A DNA stretch of 64,000 bases, taken from assembly GCA_013180625.2 (NCBI GenBank), contig SNVD02006886.1, positions 205,434 through 269,433 on the forward strand, read 5' to 3'. Under the pieces are notes generated by a model that was given only the letters and a program-made list of their open reading frames with translations, was not told the origin of the DNA and did not search any database. Shown piece by piece: positions 46,879 to 58,578 of the stretch (the stretch's first letter is position 1; each line of letters opens with the position of its first letter). The DNA comes from Boswellia sacra (lineage: Eukaryota > Streptophyta > Magnoliopsida > Sapindales > Burseraceae). The position numbers and the translations under genes are program-made.

Positions 46879-47595
46879 AGGGTATTTTTTATGCGCGATA
46901 CTGTGTAGTAGTATTTTACTATATTGTATCAAATAGTGTAATAAATGTGTTTGGTACTAATTTAGCATAGTATTAATTAATACAAAGTACAACTCGTAGA
47001 TGCATCAACATTGTATTAAATTATGGAAAGCTAATCCATGATATTAGCATTACATTGTATAGCACTAATAAAAACGTTAAAATTATCCCTATTAAATTCT
47101 ATATATCCAACAATACCCTTTAATTTTTAAAATTTTTAAAATAAATAAAGATGTATTTAATAGATAAATTATGAAATCAAATTTATTTAAAATTTATTTT
47201 CTACAGTGACTCTTTCCATCCCTTTTTATTTTCTAAAAATAAAAAAGGGATGAAAAGAGTAACTGCCCCCGCTGGATGACACTCAAGGTCCACTGTCTCT
47301 GTTGGACTAATTGACATATAGCATGTCACCTTAAATTCGAATTGTCTAATATGTTCAGTGATGGTATTGGATCATAAGTAATTTTTTTAACAATTAACAA
47401 CTATTCAATAAATTACTAAATAATTAATTTTATAAATAAACTAAAAATATATTTATACTTTTTATATCTTTTTTGAAAAAAATTCTTATTTTTTTCTACA
47501 AATTAATATAATAAATAAATATATCAAATATTATATAATTTTAATATAATATTATTTTTAATATTATATAATATATCGTATATCAAACGTACCCT
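46879..47595. mobile_element. Possible MITE, 717 bp
   Basis: Ends AGGGTATTTTTTATGCGCGATAC and, on the opposite strand, AGGGTACGTTTGATATACGATA form a partial inverted repeat. No clear target duplication. Contains a strong hairpin (47209-47260: ACTCTTTCCATCCCTTTTTA pairs with its complement). Confidence 0.4.
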
Positions 47596-48360
47596 CGCAT
47601 AATAAAGAAAGTAGCGACGAAAAACATCCCCCTCAATTAAGGATTAAAGACTGGATTTAGCTCCTCTCAATTAATAAACTTCGGGGGAACTGACGCTGGC
47701 ACCCTGTTAGATCTTAGAAGTAATGCTGACACCTCCGCTTTTTCAAATCTATGAAATGGGTTTGGGGAAATTTATTAGAAAGGACATAATAATTGGGATA
47801 AGAAATAAGAATATTACCTCGGAAAGGAATAAAGGAGATCGGAACGGGAGGGCGTCAAAATTTTGAAGAGACTAACCACTACTGTTCTCACCACCTCCAA
47901 CGCCTTTACCTTCACTATTGCAGCGCGAAACAAATCTTATTTACTTAACCATATGTACCATTTTATTTCAAAATAAACAAATCTTATATTAAAAATAGAA
48001 AGAATATATTCTCATGTGAGTGATTTGTGTATTTCCTCAAGTGGATTAAAAGATAAGGTAAGATTAATATTTATTTATAAAAGAAGGTTCAAAATTATTT
48101 AATAAATCGAATATCCTAAAGATTTATTATTTGATATCATTCAGATAATCTTTTAATTAATTTATTTATTTTTGCTGTGAACCCATTAATTTCAATTAAT
48201 AATTAGGTTAGAGTTACTTTTAGATGTTCAGGTTCATGACCATAATCAAATATGGGCTGAGAAATTCAGAATTTCAAGTTCATAATTAGGAACTAAACAG
48301 TTACAAATTAAATCAGAAAAATAATTTATAGTTTCAAAAATTCTAGCTCTAATTTAAATT
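47596..48360. other. Unassigned sequence
   Basis: No gene recognised; 47600-47940 is less A/T-rich than its surroundings. Confidence 0.25.
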
Positions 48361-48574
48361 GAGTAATGCTACTCATACAAACTATTTATACAAACTCACA
48401 CGTACAAACTGATGTGACATCCCTATATGATCGCCACATCATCCATATTAATTAATATCATTTATTATTAATATATATTTATCAAATCACTACATTTATT
48501 TATCAAAGCATATTATGTCACGTCAGTTTGTATAAGTGAGTTTGTATAAGCAGTTTGTAAGAGTAGCATTACTC
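48361..48574. mobile_element. Mutator-like MITE
   Basis: 214 bp with inverted ends GAGTAATGCTACTC...AAACT and AGTTTGTAAGAGTAGCATTACTC, flanked by a perfect 9-bp duplication ATTTAAATT (48352-48360, 48575-48583). A 9-bp target duplication is the mark of Mutator-superfamily transposition. Confidence 0.8.
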
Positions 48575-50350
48575 ATTTAAATTTGAAACCCAAATTAAAA
48601 CTTCAAGTTTTGGCTCTTAAAAGCGCTTCAAACTTTCTTTTGTAAATTTCAAGTTTACATTTAAATCATATATATGTGTATGTGTGTGCGTATGCGTGCC
48701 TTGTAGAGTTTTCAGGCTCTAAAAATAAAAGGCGGATAAGAATTAGAAAATCAAGCTCATGATTTGAGCTTAATTATAGAATTTGATTTTCTTATCATTC
48801 CCTTTTCGCAAAAATTAGGTTACAAAAACCTTTCAGTGTGTTCGTTTACGTTTTCAAAGTACTGTTTTCCTTTTTCATTTCTTCAAGAAATGTGAAGCAA
48901 GCGCTCATTTATGATTTGTGGATTTAAACTCATAAAATTGAAAAACAAAGGAATAGTTTAAACTCAAACAAAAGGGAAGGAGAGTAATAGTGTATTTGGG
49001 TGTTTTTCATTCTCTTTCTATTTCTTCTGCTGTTCAAAGAAATGCAGCAATTTCTTTGTTTCGGATCACGATGATGCGTTTGAGGATGTGTTTAATTAGT
49101 CAAATAACCATAGTGACTAAAAGAAAGTTGTAGATCAGAAAAATTGCCTCACGGTTGTATAAGGGTGATACAAACGGCTGTAGTATCCGTCACATGGCCG
49201 ACGGGTGAAGTAAAGAGTGGTGGCACGTTAACTACTTTTGGAAGAATGATTTCACGGCAGCATCTTTATGAGCATTTATAGTGGAAAAGGATAAGAAAAG
49301 GTAGCCATCTTAACGGAAAACATTTTTTTTTTTTTTTGAGAGAGGATGAGAGTTGATGAACTGCTAGTGAAGAAAGAAGTTGAGAGAAAGGCGCAGATAG
49401 ATGTTAATGTGGTGAAGCTGAGAGTTTGTTTCAGAGATTGGAAGAGATTGAAACGGGGCTATATGGTCCAATTTGAATACAAGCCACGCGAGTGACGTGT
49501 GTATTTGTTTGTAAGATCAGATGGCGTAAAGAATGGTTTAAGAAGAACCTAGAACCTGATTTTAAAATTTTTTAATAATAAATTTTTTTTGGTATATAAA
49601 ATTTTAATATTATAACAGATATTAAAAGTTCTATGTAAATAGTTTATAAACAAACGTATGATTTATTTTCATTTTCAAAATTCATTACCGATTCATCAAA
49701 CATATATTTCATTTTCATATTTATAATTTCATTCTCTAAATTCATTTTCAAACACTTATTCTTGAAATCATGTTATGTATTTCATTTTTGGTATTCATTA
49801 TCAAACATATATCCTCCATTTAAACTTCAAATTCTCAATTTTAAGAATTTATTTTCTAAATCATTTTGAAAATAAAAATGTAAAATTTATAAACGAACAC
49901 ACCCTTTGTTTCTAATAACATTGATAATATAACATTATAACTCAAGAAGAGAAATGCATAAAATAGAGTTAATAATAGAATAGAATTATTTATTGTAACT
50001 CACTAAATGTAAATTTAAATTTATTACTAGCATCAGATTAAAATATTTTGTATTCTGAATAAATAAAAAATACGGTAATTAATATTTAGGTAAATTTTTA
50101 TTTTTTAATTTAGAAAATCCTACACAAGGACAACCACATTGTAAGTGCTTATGTGAACATAAAGATAGTCTTATCAAAATTCAAATAATGCTTATATGAA
50201 TTATTGTACATGTGTTGATAGCGTGATAATAAAATAGAAGCAAACAAAATACCAAAACAAGAGATGAGAAGAATTGAAAGTGGAGTGGAGCAGTGAAGTG
50301 ATTAAATTTATTAGTCACTGTAAACAATCACATTACAAGTTCATTAGGAA
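48575..50350. other. Intergenic sequence
   Basis: No gene recognised. A (TG)n-like run lies at 48673-48692 and a T-run at 49325. Confidence 0.3.
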
Positions 50351-50352
50351 GC

Positions 50353-50953
50353 TACTATTGAACTCAATTACTGCAATCAATTAAGAATGAAACTTTGCCA
50401 CAGGGAGAAATAATTTATAAACTAGAGATTTGTAATCTGTCTTTGTTCCAAAGGGTAATGAATCCTAATGAAGGATGAAATTTGTCAAAACATAAACAAT
50501 GAAATTGGTGCAGATGGATTTTCACCGAAAGAATAGCATGTGCTATTTTTAATTCTCTTATAATTACGTTTGACATATGATCCCCTACTTCAGAAATTAT
50601 AATGTTTTAAATTGCAAGTGGGAGACAATTGTTAGCGGGATGATTATTTTATATTATTGAACTCAATTACTGCAATCAATTAAGAATGAAACTTTGCCAC
50701 AGGGAGATTTATGTAATAAACTAGAGATTTGTAATCTGTCTTTGCTCCAAAGGGTAATGAATACTAAGCAAGGGTGAAATTTGTCAAAACATAAACCAAT
50801 GAAATTGTTGCAGGTGGATTTTCACCGAAAGAGTGGCATGTGCTATTTTTAATTCTCTTATGATTACGTTTGACATGTGATCCCCTGCTTCAGAATTACA
50901 ATGTTTTAAATTGTGAGTGGGAGACAATAGTTAGCGGGATGATTATTTTATTA
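50353..50953. repeat. 300-bp tandem duplication
   Basis: ATTGAACTCAATTACTGCAA starts at 50357 and again at 50657. The two units agree nearly base for base through GTTAGCGGGATGATTATTTTA, with scattered differences. Confidence 0.85.
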
Positions 50954-50959
50954 CGTTAT

Positions 50960-51078
50960 TATAGACTATAAATAGAGATGAAATTCTTGCAACAGGAATT
51001 CATTAATTCTCCTTTCTCCAGTTTTTCTCTGCAACTGGTCTTTTATTTGCGTCCTTTGGCTCACTACTTTACAGAATG
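50960..51078 (+). promoter_or_regulatory. Putative promoter and leader split by the TRIM
   Basis: ACTATAAATAGAG at 50964 is a good plant TATA box, followed by a pyrimidine-rich leader (TTCTCCTTTCTCCAGTTTTTC). The leader continues across the TRIM insertion at 51735. Confidence 0.35.
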
Positions 51079-51734
51079 TGTTGGGTGTGCAACCAAAGTC
51101 CCACATTGGCTAGACATGGGAAAGATCATGGGTATATAAATGTGGACAAGCATTCCATTGGCATGAGGCCTTTTGGGTAGAATCCAAAAACAAATCCATG
51201 AGGGCTTAGGCCCAAAGTGGACAATATCATACCAATGTGGAGTTTTGGGCTGTCCATGGAAACCCAACAAGTGGTATCAGAGCCAGGTTCAGACTTAGCC
51301 AGGAGAATACGTGATGAAAATTCTCAGACCCAAACAAAAAGGTAGTGGGCCCCCGGATCCGTGGTTGAGCTCTATTTGGAGACAAAGATAGAAGCAAGCT
51401 CTCGAGGTAGGAAGGCAGCCTCGATGAAGCAGGCGGATGGCTCTCGAGGTAGACAAAGGCCTCGATGAAGCATACAAATGAATAATCATTTGTGGGGAGG
51501 CTTGGGAAGAAAAAAAAAATGGTCCTTTGTTTGAGGGGGGGATTGTTGGGTGTGCAACCAAAGTCCCACATTGGCTAGACATGGGAAAGATCATGGGTAT
51601 ATAAATGTGGACAAGCATTCCATTGGCATGAGGCCTTTTGGGTAGAATCCAAAAACAAATCCATGAGGGCTTAGGCCCAAAGTGGACAATATCATACCAA
51701 TGTGGAGTTTTGGGCTGTCCATGGAAACCCAACA
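51079..51734 (+). mobile_element. TRIM (terminal-repeat retrotransposon in miniature)
   Basis: LTRs at 51079-51269 and 51544-51734 are 191 bp each and identical base for base as I read them (TGTTGGGTGTGCAACC...GAAACCCAACA). A TGGTATCAGAGCC primer-binding site (initiator tRNA-Met type) starts at 51271. A polypurine tract GAGGGGGGGAT lies before the second LTR. The 274-bp interior encodes nothing. A perfect 5-bp target duplication GAATG flanks it (51074-51078, 51735-51739). Identical LTRs mean very recent insertion. Confidence 0.92.
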
Positions 51735-51762
51735 GAATGTCCTCGTAGCTGAAACTGCAAAG

Positions 51763-52053
51763 ATGGGGAAAAATGCTGATGACTTAGCTAGAAATAAAAC
51801 GATTTCCATTCATCCACTGCGATCAGAGATATCGATGGAAAGTATTGACCTTTCCAAGACGGAGTTTCGGGAGTCAAACCTCCATTCACCATCAATCTCC
51901 CTAAAACGGGTGCCAGTCGAAAAGCTGGAAGAGGCACCGAGCTTAGATAAGTTTCTTCCAGATCCAAGACTGATGAAGCTTCATATTCAATGCTCACATA
52001 AGTTTCCCCCAAATCCAAGTCTGATGAAGCTTCATTTTCAATGCTCACATTGA
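51763..52053 (+). CDS. Hypothetical protein, 96 residues
   Basis: Starts [20 protein letters not shown] after the TRIM. It is charged and Ser-rich ([15 protein letters not shown]), and ends in two imperfect repeats of [10 protein letters not shown] that are the start of the minisatellite. Unrecognised. The frame stays open upstream through the TRIM target site but without an earlier ATG. It could be a short coding exon whose tail seeded the minisatellite, or chance. Confidence 0.3.
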   Translation: MGKNADDLARNKTISIHPLRSEISMESIDLSKTEFRESNLHSPSISLKRVPVEKLEEAPSLDKFLPDPRLMKLHIQCSHKFPPNPSLMKLHFQCSH

Positions 52054-52550
52054 TGAAGCTTCATTTTCAATGCTCACATTGATGAAGCTTCATTTTCAAT
52101 GCTCACATTGATGAAGCTTCATTTTCAATCCTCAGTTCAGTCCTAAATCAGAAACTAATCAAGCTTCATACTAAATGCTGACGTAAGTTTCTTCCGGACC
52201 CAACACAGCTGAAGCTTCGTATTCGATGCTTCATCTTCCGGATCCAGCACTGATGAAGCTTCATATTTAGTGCTTATATGATTAAGTTGATGCTTCATGT
52301 TCCGATCCAACACTGATGAAGCTACATATTCAATGCTCACATAATTGAGTTGATGCTTCATGTTTCGGATCCAACACTGATGAAGCTTCATATTGAGTGC
52401 TCATATGATTAAGTTGATGCTTCATGTTCCAGATCCAACACTGATGAAGCTACATATTCAATGCTCACATAATTGAGTTGATGCTTCATGTTTCGGATCC
52501 AACACTAATGAAGCTTCATATTCAATGCTCATGCATATGAATTGATGCTT
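51960..52550. repeat. GAAGCTTCAT minisatellite
   Basis: About 15 units of GATGAAGCTTCAT(A/T)TTCAATGCTCACAT in two spacings: about 29 bp (52020-52130), and about 60 bp where each also carries TTGATGCTTCATGTTCCGGATCCAACACT. GAAGCTTC is self-complementary, so both strands contain it. It ends just before the MADS-box fragment. Confidence 0.85.
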
Positions 52551-52566
52551 AATGCTCAGTGCTTAC

Positions 52567-52658
52567 AAGAAGGCATAGGAAGTCGTTCTTTGTGATGCTG
52601 AAGTTGCTCTCATCATCTTCTCTCCTAGAGGAAAGCTTCATGAGTTCTCTTGTTGCAG
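52567..52658 (+). pseudogene. MADS-box exon 1 fragment (SOC1/AGL-like)
   Basis: One frame reads VLCDAEVALIIFSPRGKLHE followed by FS, the second half of the MADS DNA-binding domain, and ends at AG/GTACGT, the expected exon 1 splice donor. AAGAAGGCA (KKA) lies upstream at 52567, but the FELS codons are reduced to TAGGAAG, which gives a stop. The first half of the domain is missing and minisatellite takes its place. Normal MADS exon 1 encodes about 60 residues; about 27 remain. No K-box exons are seen downstream. Confidence 0.7.
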
Positions 52659-53394
52659 GTACGTATCCATCATTTTCTACATCGTTAGACATACATAAAC
52701 ACAGCCAATGCTTTAATTATCTTTTATTTCTTCTACTATTTTTTATATGCATTTTATACAGCTAGTCTCTATGAATCTTTATTGATGATGAATTAAAATC
52801 GGAAGAATCAATGTTTCTGTAATATCAACTTCCAATGAAAGTCAGCCTAGAATGACCTCCTACTTAAAATTGGTCTCTGAAAAGGATCTTCTCCCCTGCT
52901 CTTGTGCCTACTGACGCATTTCGGTGACATATCTAGGCTTGTATTGGTTTTGACTTGAGGCTTTACTAGCTCATGCTGATAGCCAGGGCAGAAAATGGAA
53001 TTTTTGTTGAAATATTGATCTAACTACTAAATCTTTGCTGCACTGAAGCTGCCTTTGATTCGCAGAGAGAATCCGAAGGGACATGTAATGTTGTAAACCA
53101 TCAACTTTCCTGAAACTAAAGATGATTTGGACACTAATTAGGCTTCAAAAGAACAACTAATTGAAGGCCAAGCACATGATTAATATTACCCATAGTTTGA
53201 TCTGAAACAACTTTATACCCACAATTTTTTCTTAAACAACTTACAGGGATAATAGAATATAGTTGATTTAGAATTGTTCGTATAATTTTGTTAACATACA
53301 TACTGTTAGTGGCAGGCTCTCTGAACATTGCAGTTAGCTCCAGATGCTATTGTATTTCCGTTTCTTGAGATTTTGCTAGATGAATTTCTCTATC
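52659..53394. other. Unassigned sequence after the MADS fragment
   Basis: May be intron of the MADS relic; no further exon recognised. Confidence 0.3.
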
Positions 53395-53399
53395 GTACA

Positions 53400-56300
53400 T
53401 GTTAGGAGATTGAACACTCCTACCGCAGCTCAAATAAAAGACAAGAAACAAATTGTTATAACAATTTGGGTGGCACTGCCCTCCACAATAAATAAAATAG
53501 ACAACTTGGGCGGCTCAGCCTTCGCACAATAAATAAATTAAAGGCAATTAAAGAAATAAAGACACAAATATTTAACGTGGTAAAACCCTCAATTTGAGGG
53601 AAACCTCCACGGGACAAGACCGAAAATATTTCACTATGAAGAAAAATATTACAATCTCTCTCACAATTAAAATGGAGGAGATTACAAGGGAGGAAGAAGA
53701 GAAAAGCTTAATACATAAGCTTGGTACAATTTTTAAGGGGAGGAGGAAGGCTTTATTATATAGCCTTAGCCTCCCCCTTGGATTTGGTTTCCCACCGATG
53801 TGGGATTGGGTGAAAGGCAAAATGCCTTCACCCACTCACATTCTCCCACTTGAAGGCATTTTTCCTTTCAGTCTTGTCTCTATACATGCTGCTCACGTCT
53901 CTAACAGGCCACAAGACATCCTACACCAGATGAACTTGTCAGCATTGATTGGTTTGGTTAATGCATCTGCTATGTTGTCCTTCGTGTGGATTTTCTGCAT
54001 ATCCACTATTCCGTCTTCTACTACTTCTCGTACATAATGATATTGAACTCCTATGTGCTTCGTTCTTGAATGAAAGGCTGGATTCCTTGCAATATGCAAG
54101 GCACTCTGACTGTCACAAAATAAAGAAATCTTCTCTTGTTTGTGCCCGAGTTCCTCCAATAACCTTTTGATCCAAACAGCTTCCTTGCAAGCTTGTGTAG
54201 CTGCCATATACTCTGCTTCTGTTGTAGATAGAGCCACAACAGTTTGAAGTTTGGATACCCAGCTCACAGCACCTCCTGCAAGTGTAAACACATAGCCTGT
54301 AGTGGACTTCCTTTTGTCAAAATCTCCAGCAAAATCTGAATCAACATAGCCCCTGACAATGAACTCTGATCCTCCATAGCATAGTGCAGCATCAGAGGTT
54401 CCTTTGATGTATCTAAGGATCCTCTTAACATAATTCCAATGCTCTCTCCCCGGATTAGCCATGAATCTACTGACCGCTCCCACTGCTTGTGCAATGTCTG
54501 GTCTTGTATAAATCATAGCATACATTAGGCTCCCTACTGCTGATGCATACGGTACTCGAGACATTTCCATCCTCTCCGCTTCATTGCTAGGACTCATATT
54601 TGAGGATAATTTATGATTAACAGGAAATGGGGTAGAAATTGGCTTACAATCTTGCATGTTGAAGCGACGCAAGATTTTTTTCAAATAGTTCTTTTGAGAT
54701 AGCCAAATCTTCCTGTTTTTTCTGTCTCGGTGAATTTGCATCCCTAGAATCTTGTTTGCCGGTCCTAAATCCTTCATTTCAAATCCCCTAGCCAATTGTG
54801 CCTTTAATTCTTGGACCTGATCTTTGTTAGTGCCTGTTACCAACATATCGTCCACGTACAACAGCAAAATGATAAAGTCTTCCTCAAACCTCTTGTAATA
54901 AGTACAATGATCTGAACTGAGTCTGTTGTACCCAAGGCTGATGATGAATGAATCAAATCTCTTGTACCAACACCTTGGCGCCTGTTTTAAGCCGTACAGA
55001 GATTTGGTCAACCTGCAAACCAAGTTTTCTTTTCCTTCTTTAACAAAACCTTCCGGTTGGAGCATATAAATTTCTTCTTCAAGTTCTCCATGAAGAAACG
55101 CAGTTTTTACATCTAACTGCTCTAAGTGTAAGTCAAAAGTAGCACACATAGCCAAGACTGCTCGAATTGTTGTAAGTCTTACCACAGGAGAGAATATCTC
55201 ATTGAAATCAACTCCTTCTTTCTGAGCATATCCTTTGACCACCAGTCTAGCACGATACCGCTCCACTTGATCATTCCCATCACGTTTGATCTTGTAGACC
55301 CATTTGTTTCCGATGGCTTTTCTTCCATGTGGTAGTGGCACAAGATCCCATGTCTTGTTTTTGTCTAAAGCTTCCATCTCTTCATGCATTGCTGTCATCC
55401 ATAGAGATGCATCAGAACTTTTTATAGCCTCCTGAAAGGTGGAAGGCTCCCCATCTTCTGTTAGGAGACAGTATGCAACATTGCTCGCCATCACATATTC
55501 TGAGTGCCAAGAAGGTTCCCTTCTTTCTCGAGTTGATCGACGAACTTCAGGTGCTTCAGACTCGACTGGTTCTTGATCATCATGTTCTGGTATTGCTTCA
55601 GAAGAAACTGTTTCTTCCTGTATTGATACAGTCTCAACATTTTTCTTCGTGCTATCACTTTCTTCACATTTAAACATGTCTTCTATAAAGACAACATCCC
55701 TGCTGATGACAATCTTATGGGCAGTAGGATCCCATAAGCGATACCCCTTTACTCCATCAGCATATCCCAAGAAGATACATTTCCTGGATTTTGGATCCAG
55801 CTTCGTTCTTTCTTGGTCATGATACATCACATAAGCAGGACATCCGAAAATATGAAGGGAGGAATAATCAGTTGGCTTACCGGTCCACATCTCCATAGGT
55901 GTCTTCATCTCAATTGCTGTTGATGGAGACCTATTTATCAAGTAACAGGCTGTAGTGGCTGCTTCTGCCCAAAATGTCTTGGGTAGACCCGCAGTCCTTA
56001 GTAATGCTCTCATTTTTTCTGCGAGAGTTCTATTCGTCCGCTCTGCCACTCCATTTTGTTGTGGTGTGTAAGCAACTGTCTTCTGCCGTTTCACACCTTC
56101 TTTACTACAAAATGTGTCAAACTCCTTGTTGCAGAATTCTCTCCCATTATCTGTCCTCAAACACTTGATCCTTTTTCCGGATTCAAGTTCCACTTGTGCT
56201 TTGAAGGCTTTGAATACAGGAAATACATCTGACTTTTTCTTGATGACATATACCCAACATCTCCTAGAATAATCATCCACAAACAATACAAAGTAGTTTG

Positions 56301-58578
56301 CTCCTCCTAGGGACGTAACCGGTGATTCCCAAACATCAGAATGAATCAAGTCTAGAATGTTTTTACTCCTAGCAATAGATCTGCTAAAACTCAGTCTACT
56401 CTGCTTGCTAATAACACAATGCTCACAGAATGGTAAACTTACAGTTTTGATTCCAGGAAGTAGTTTTTGATCAGAGAGAATCTTCAAACCCTTTTCGGAC
56501 ATATGGCCAAGTCTTTGATGCCATATCATAGACAATTCTTCTCCAGAACTAGCAATCGCTGTTTCTGCCTCCTGAACCGTTTCTCCATGGAGCATGTATA
56601 GGTTAGCAGCAATCTTTTCTGCCTTTATCACCACAAGTGCGCCTCTGACAACCTTCATGATCCCATTTTTCGTATGGAATTCACATCCGAGGTCATCCAA
56701 CTGTCCCATCGATAGCAAATTTTTCTTCAAGCCAGTCACATGTCGTACATCTTGGATAGTGCGAATCGTACCATCAAACATTTTTACTTTGATGGTTCCA
56801 ATACCAGCGATTTTTAAGGCATGATCATCACCCATGTACACAGACCCTTCTGAGATAGGTTTATATTGATAGAACCAATCTCTTCTAGAAGTCATATGCC
56901 ATGTTGCTGCTGAATCAATTAACCATATATCAGCAAACCTTTTTCTGCCTTCCATAACTGTTGTTGCCTCGCTGCACAAGATTTCGCCATTCCCTGAAGT
57001 ACTTGCTACACAACCCTGAGATCCCGACAACTCAGATTTTTTTCCTTTGCTGTTTCCCTCTCCATTCTTCTTAAGATGCCAACACTCATTTTTCACGTGC
57101 CCTTGCTTTCCACAATGGTAGCATTTAATAAACTTCCTTCCTTTAGACTTTCCCCTGTTCTGATTGTGACTCCCACTGGAACCACGTTCCCTTGATCTCC
57201 CTCTGTTGGCGGATAAAGCCTCTGCATGTTGAGAAGTCATTATTCTGTCTTCCTTGTTTTTACGTCTGCTTTCTTCTTCTAAGACAGCAGCCGCAACATC
57301 ATTAAAGACTAGAGATGACTTCATTGAACCATTTGCCAAGTTGAGGATGAGATTGTCATATGAATCAGGTAAACTCTGAAGTAGAAGCTCAGCACGTTCT
57401 TTCTCTTCTATGTTATGCTCCATGGTTGAGAGCTGAGAGAATAACGTCTTCAAAGTGTTGATATGTTCAGTCACCGGAGTGGTTTCTGACATACGAAGAG
57501 TGTACAGCTTCCTTTTCAAGAAAATTTTGTTGTGTAGAGATTTGGCTTCATACAAGCTTGTCAAAGTATCCCAAATCTCCTTTGCAGAGTTTAATTCTTG
57601 AATACTTGACAGCACTTCATCTGCAACTGCTAGATGTAGACTTGCCATCGCATCACCATCTATCTTCTCCCATTTATTTTCATCTTGCATATTTTCCGGT
57701 CTTCCATCAATTGCTTCAAGGCAATTTTCTTTTCTCAAGATAGCCTTTATTTTAATTTTCCATAGCCCAAAGTTGTTTCCATCGAACTTCTCTATCTTGA
57801 ATTTGGCTGCCATTTGTCTTGCAGTGAACAGTACCGTATATGTGAACAGTACCCTTGAATAGTGTCGTATACGTGAACAGTGACAGTATTCGTATACGTA
57901 CACTACTGCTAAACAGTAACCAAGAATAGTAGTAAGTGCCGGTACGATTTAATATACACCAGGAAAGCTTCCAGGAAACACTGGAGGGGTCACAAGCGGT
58001 CCCACTTAAAATCCAGTCTCCTTAGACTCTTATCGTCTTTTTGACAAAGTTTTCCTAGACATGTATATAACCATACAAGTAACGACTCACTGTCCTAACC
58101 CTTGGCTCTGCCTTCGCAACCTTACTCTGATACCACTGTTAGGAGATTGAACACTCCTACCGCAGCTCAAATAAAAGACAAGAAACAAATTGTTATAACA
58201 ATTTGGGTGGCACTGCCCTCCACAATAAATAAAATAGACAACTTGGGCGGCTCAGCCTTCGCACAATAAATAAATTAAAGGCAATTAAAGAAAATAAAGA
58301 CACAAATATTTAACGTGGTAAAACCCTCAATTTGAGGGAAACCTCCACGGGACAAGACCGAAAATATTTCACTATAAAGAAAAATATTACAATCTCTCTC
58401 ACAATTAGAATGGAGGAGATTACAAGGGAGGAAGAAGAGAAAAGCTTAATACATAAGCTTGGTACAATTTTTAAGGGGAGGAGGAAGGCTTTATTATATA
58501 GCCTTAGCCTCTCCCTTGAATTTGGTTTCCCACCGATGTGGGATTGGGTGAAAGGCAAAATGCCTTCGCCCACTCACA
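53400..58578 (-). mobile_element. Complete Ty1/copia retrotransposon (Tork/Tnt1-like), apparently intact
   Basis: LTRs at 53400-53840 and 58137-58578 differ by five substitutions and one 1-bp indel as I count them (about 99% identity). The target duplication GTACA is perfect (53395-53399, 58579-58583). The minus-strand primer-binding site TGGTATCAGAGTA adjoins the 5' LTR at 58136, and the polypurine tract AAGTGGGAGAA adjoins the 3' LTR at 53841. One uninterrupted polyprotein frame lies between. All parts needed for autonomous movement are visible, so this is the best candidate in the window for an active element. Confidence 0.95.
53893..57813 (-). CDS. Copia Gag-Pol polyprotein
   Basis: The frame is open from 57903 (1336 codons). 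MAAKFKIEKFDGNNF at 57813 is the likelier start, because copia gag proteins begin with this motif. Using the long frame's numbering: gag 31-250, zinc knuckle 261-274 (CYHCGKQGHVKNEC), protease with DSAA at 330-333 (as in Tnt1-type DTAA), integrase zinc finger H462/H467/C493/C496, integrase catalytic D523, D585, E621 (spacing 61 and 35), reverse transcriptase 860-1100 with YVDD at 1016-1019, and RNase H 1150-1320 ending TKHIGVQYHYVREVVEDG and DALTKP. No stop or missing catalytic residue was found. It makes the particle, cuts itself, copies RNA to DNA and integrates it. Confidence 0.95.
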   Translation of the reverse strand: MAAKFKIEKFDGNNFGLWKIKIKAILRKENCLEAIDGRPENMQDENKWEKIDGDAMASLHLAVADEVLSSIQELNSAKEIWDTLTSLYEAKSLHNKIFLKRKLYTLRMSETTPVTEHINTLKTLFSQLSTMEHNIEEKERAELLLQSLPDSYDNLILNLANGSMKSSLVFNDVAAAVLEEESRRKNKEDRIMTSQHAEALSANRGRSRERGSSGSHNQNRGKSKGRKFIKCYHCGKQGHVKNECWHLKKNGEGNSKGKKSELSGSQGCVASTSGNGEILCSEATTVMEGRKRFADIWLIDSAATWHMTSRRDWFYQYKPISEGSVYMGDDHALKIAGIGTIKVKMFDGTIRTIQDVRHVTGLKKNLLSMGQLDDLGCEFHTKNGIMKVVRGALVVIKAEKIAANLYMLHGETVQEAETAIASSGEELSMIWHQRLGHMSEKGLKILSDQKLLPGIKTVSLPFCEHCVISKQSRLSFSRSIARSKNILDLIHSDVWESPVTSLGGANYFVLFVDDYSRRCWVYVIKKKSDVFPVFKAFKAQVELESGKRIKCLRTDNGREFCNKEFDTFCSKEGVKRQKTVAYTPQQNGVAERTNRTLAEKMRALLRTAGLPKTFWAEAATTACYLINRSPSTAIEMKTPMEMWTGKPTDYSSLHIFGCPAYVMYHDQERTKLDPKSRKCIFLGYADGVKGYRLWDPTAHKIVISRDVVFIEDMFKCEESDSTKKNVETVSIQEETVSSEAIPEHDDQEPVESEAPEVRRSTRERREPSWHSEYVMASNVAYCLLTEDGEPSTFQEAIKSSDASLWMTAMHEEMEALDKNKTWDLVPLPHGRKAIGNKWVYKIKRDGNDQVERYRARLVVKGYAQKEGVDFNEIFSPVVRLTTIRAVLAMCATFDLHLEQLDVKTAFLHGELEEEIYMLQPEGFVKEGKENLVCRLTKSLYGLKQAPRCWYKRFDSFIISLGYNRLSSDHCTYYKRFEEDFIILLLYVDDMLVTGTNKDQVQELKAQLARGFEMKDLGPANKILGMQIHRDRKNRKIWLSQKNYLKKILRRFNMQDCKPISTPFPVNHKLSSNMSPSNEAERMEMSRVPYASAVGSLMYAMIYTRPDIAQAVGAVSRFMANPGREHWNYVKRILRYIKGTSDAALCYGGSEFIVRGYVDSDFAGDFDKRKSTTGYVFTLAGGAVSWVSKLQTVVALSTTEAEYMAATQACKEAVWIKRLLEELGHKQEKISLFCDSQSALHIARNPAFHSRTKHIGVQYHYVREVVEDGIVDMQKIHTKDNIADALTKPINADKFIWCRMSCGLLET

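Noticed and set aside
51227..51732. Minus-strand open frames of up to 145 codons
   Set aside because: They read across the TRIM and repeat the same peptide from both identical LTRs; not a gene.
53572..53835. 87-codon minus-strand frame, found again at 58310-58573
   Set aside because: Both copies are LTR sequence of the copia element.
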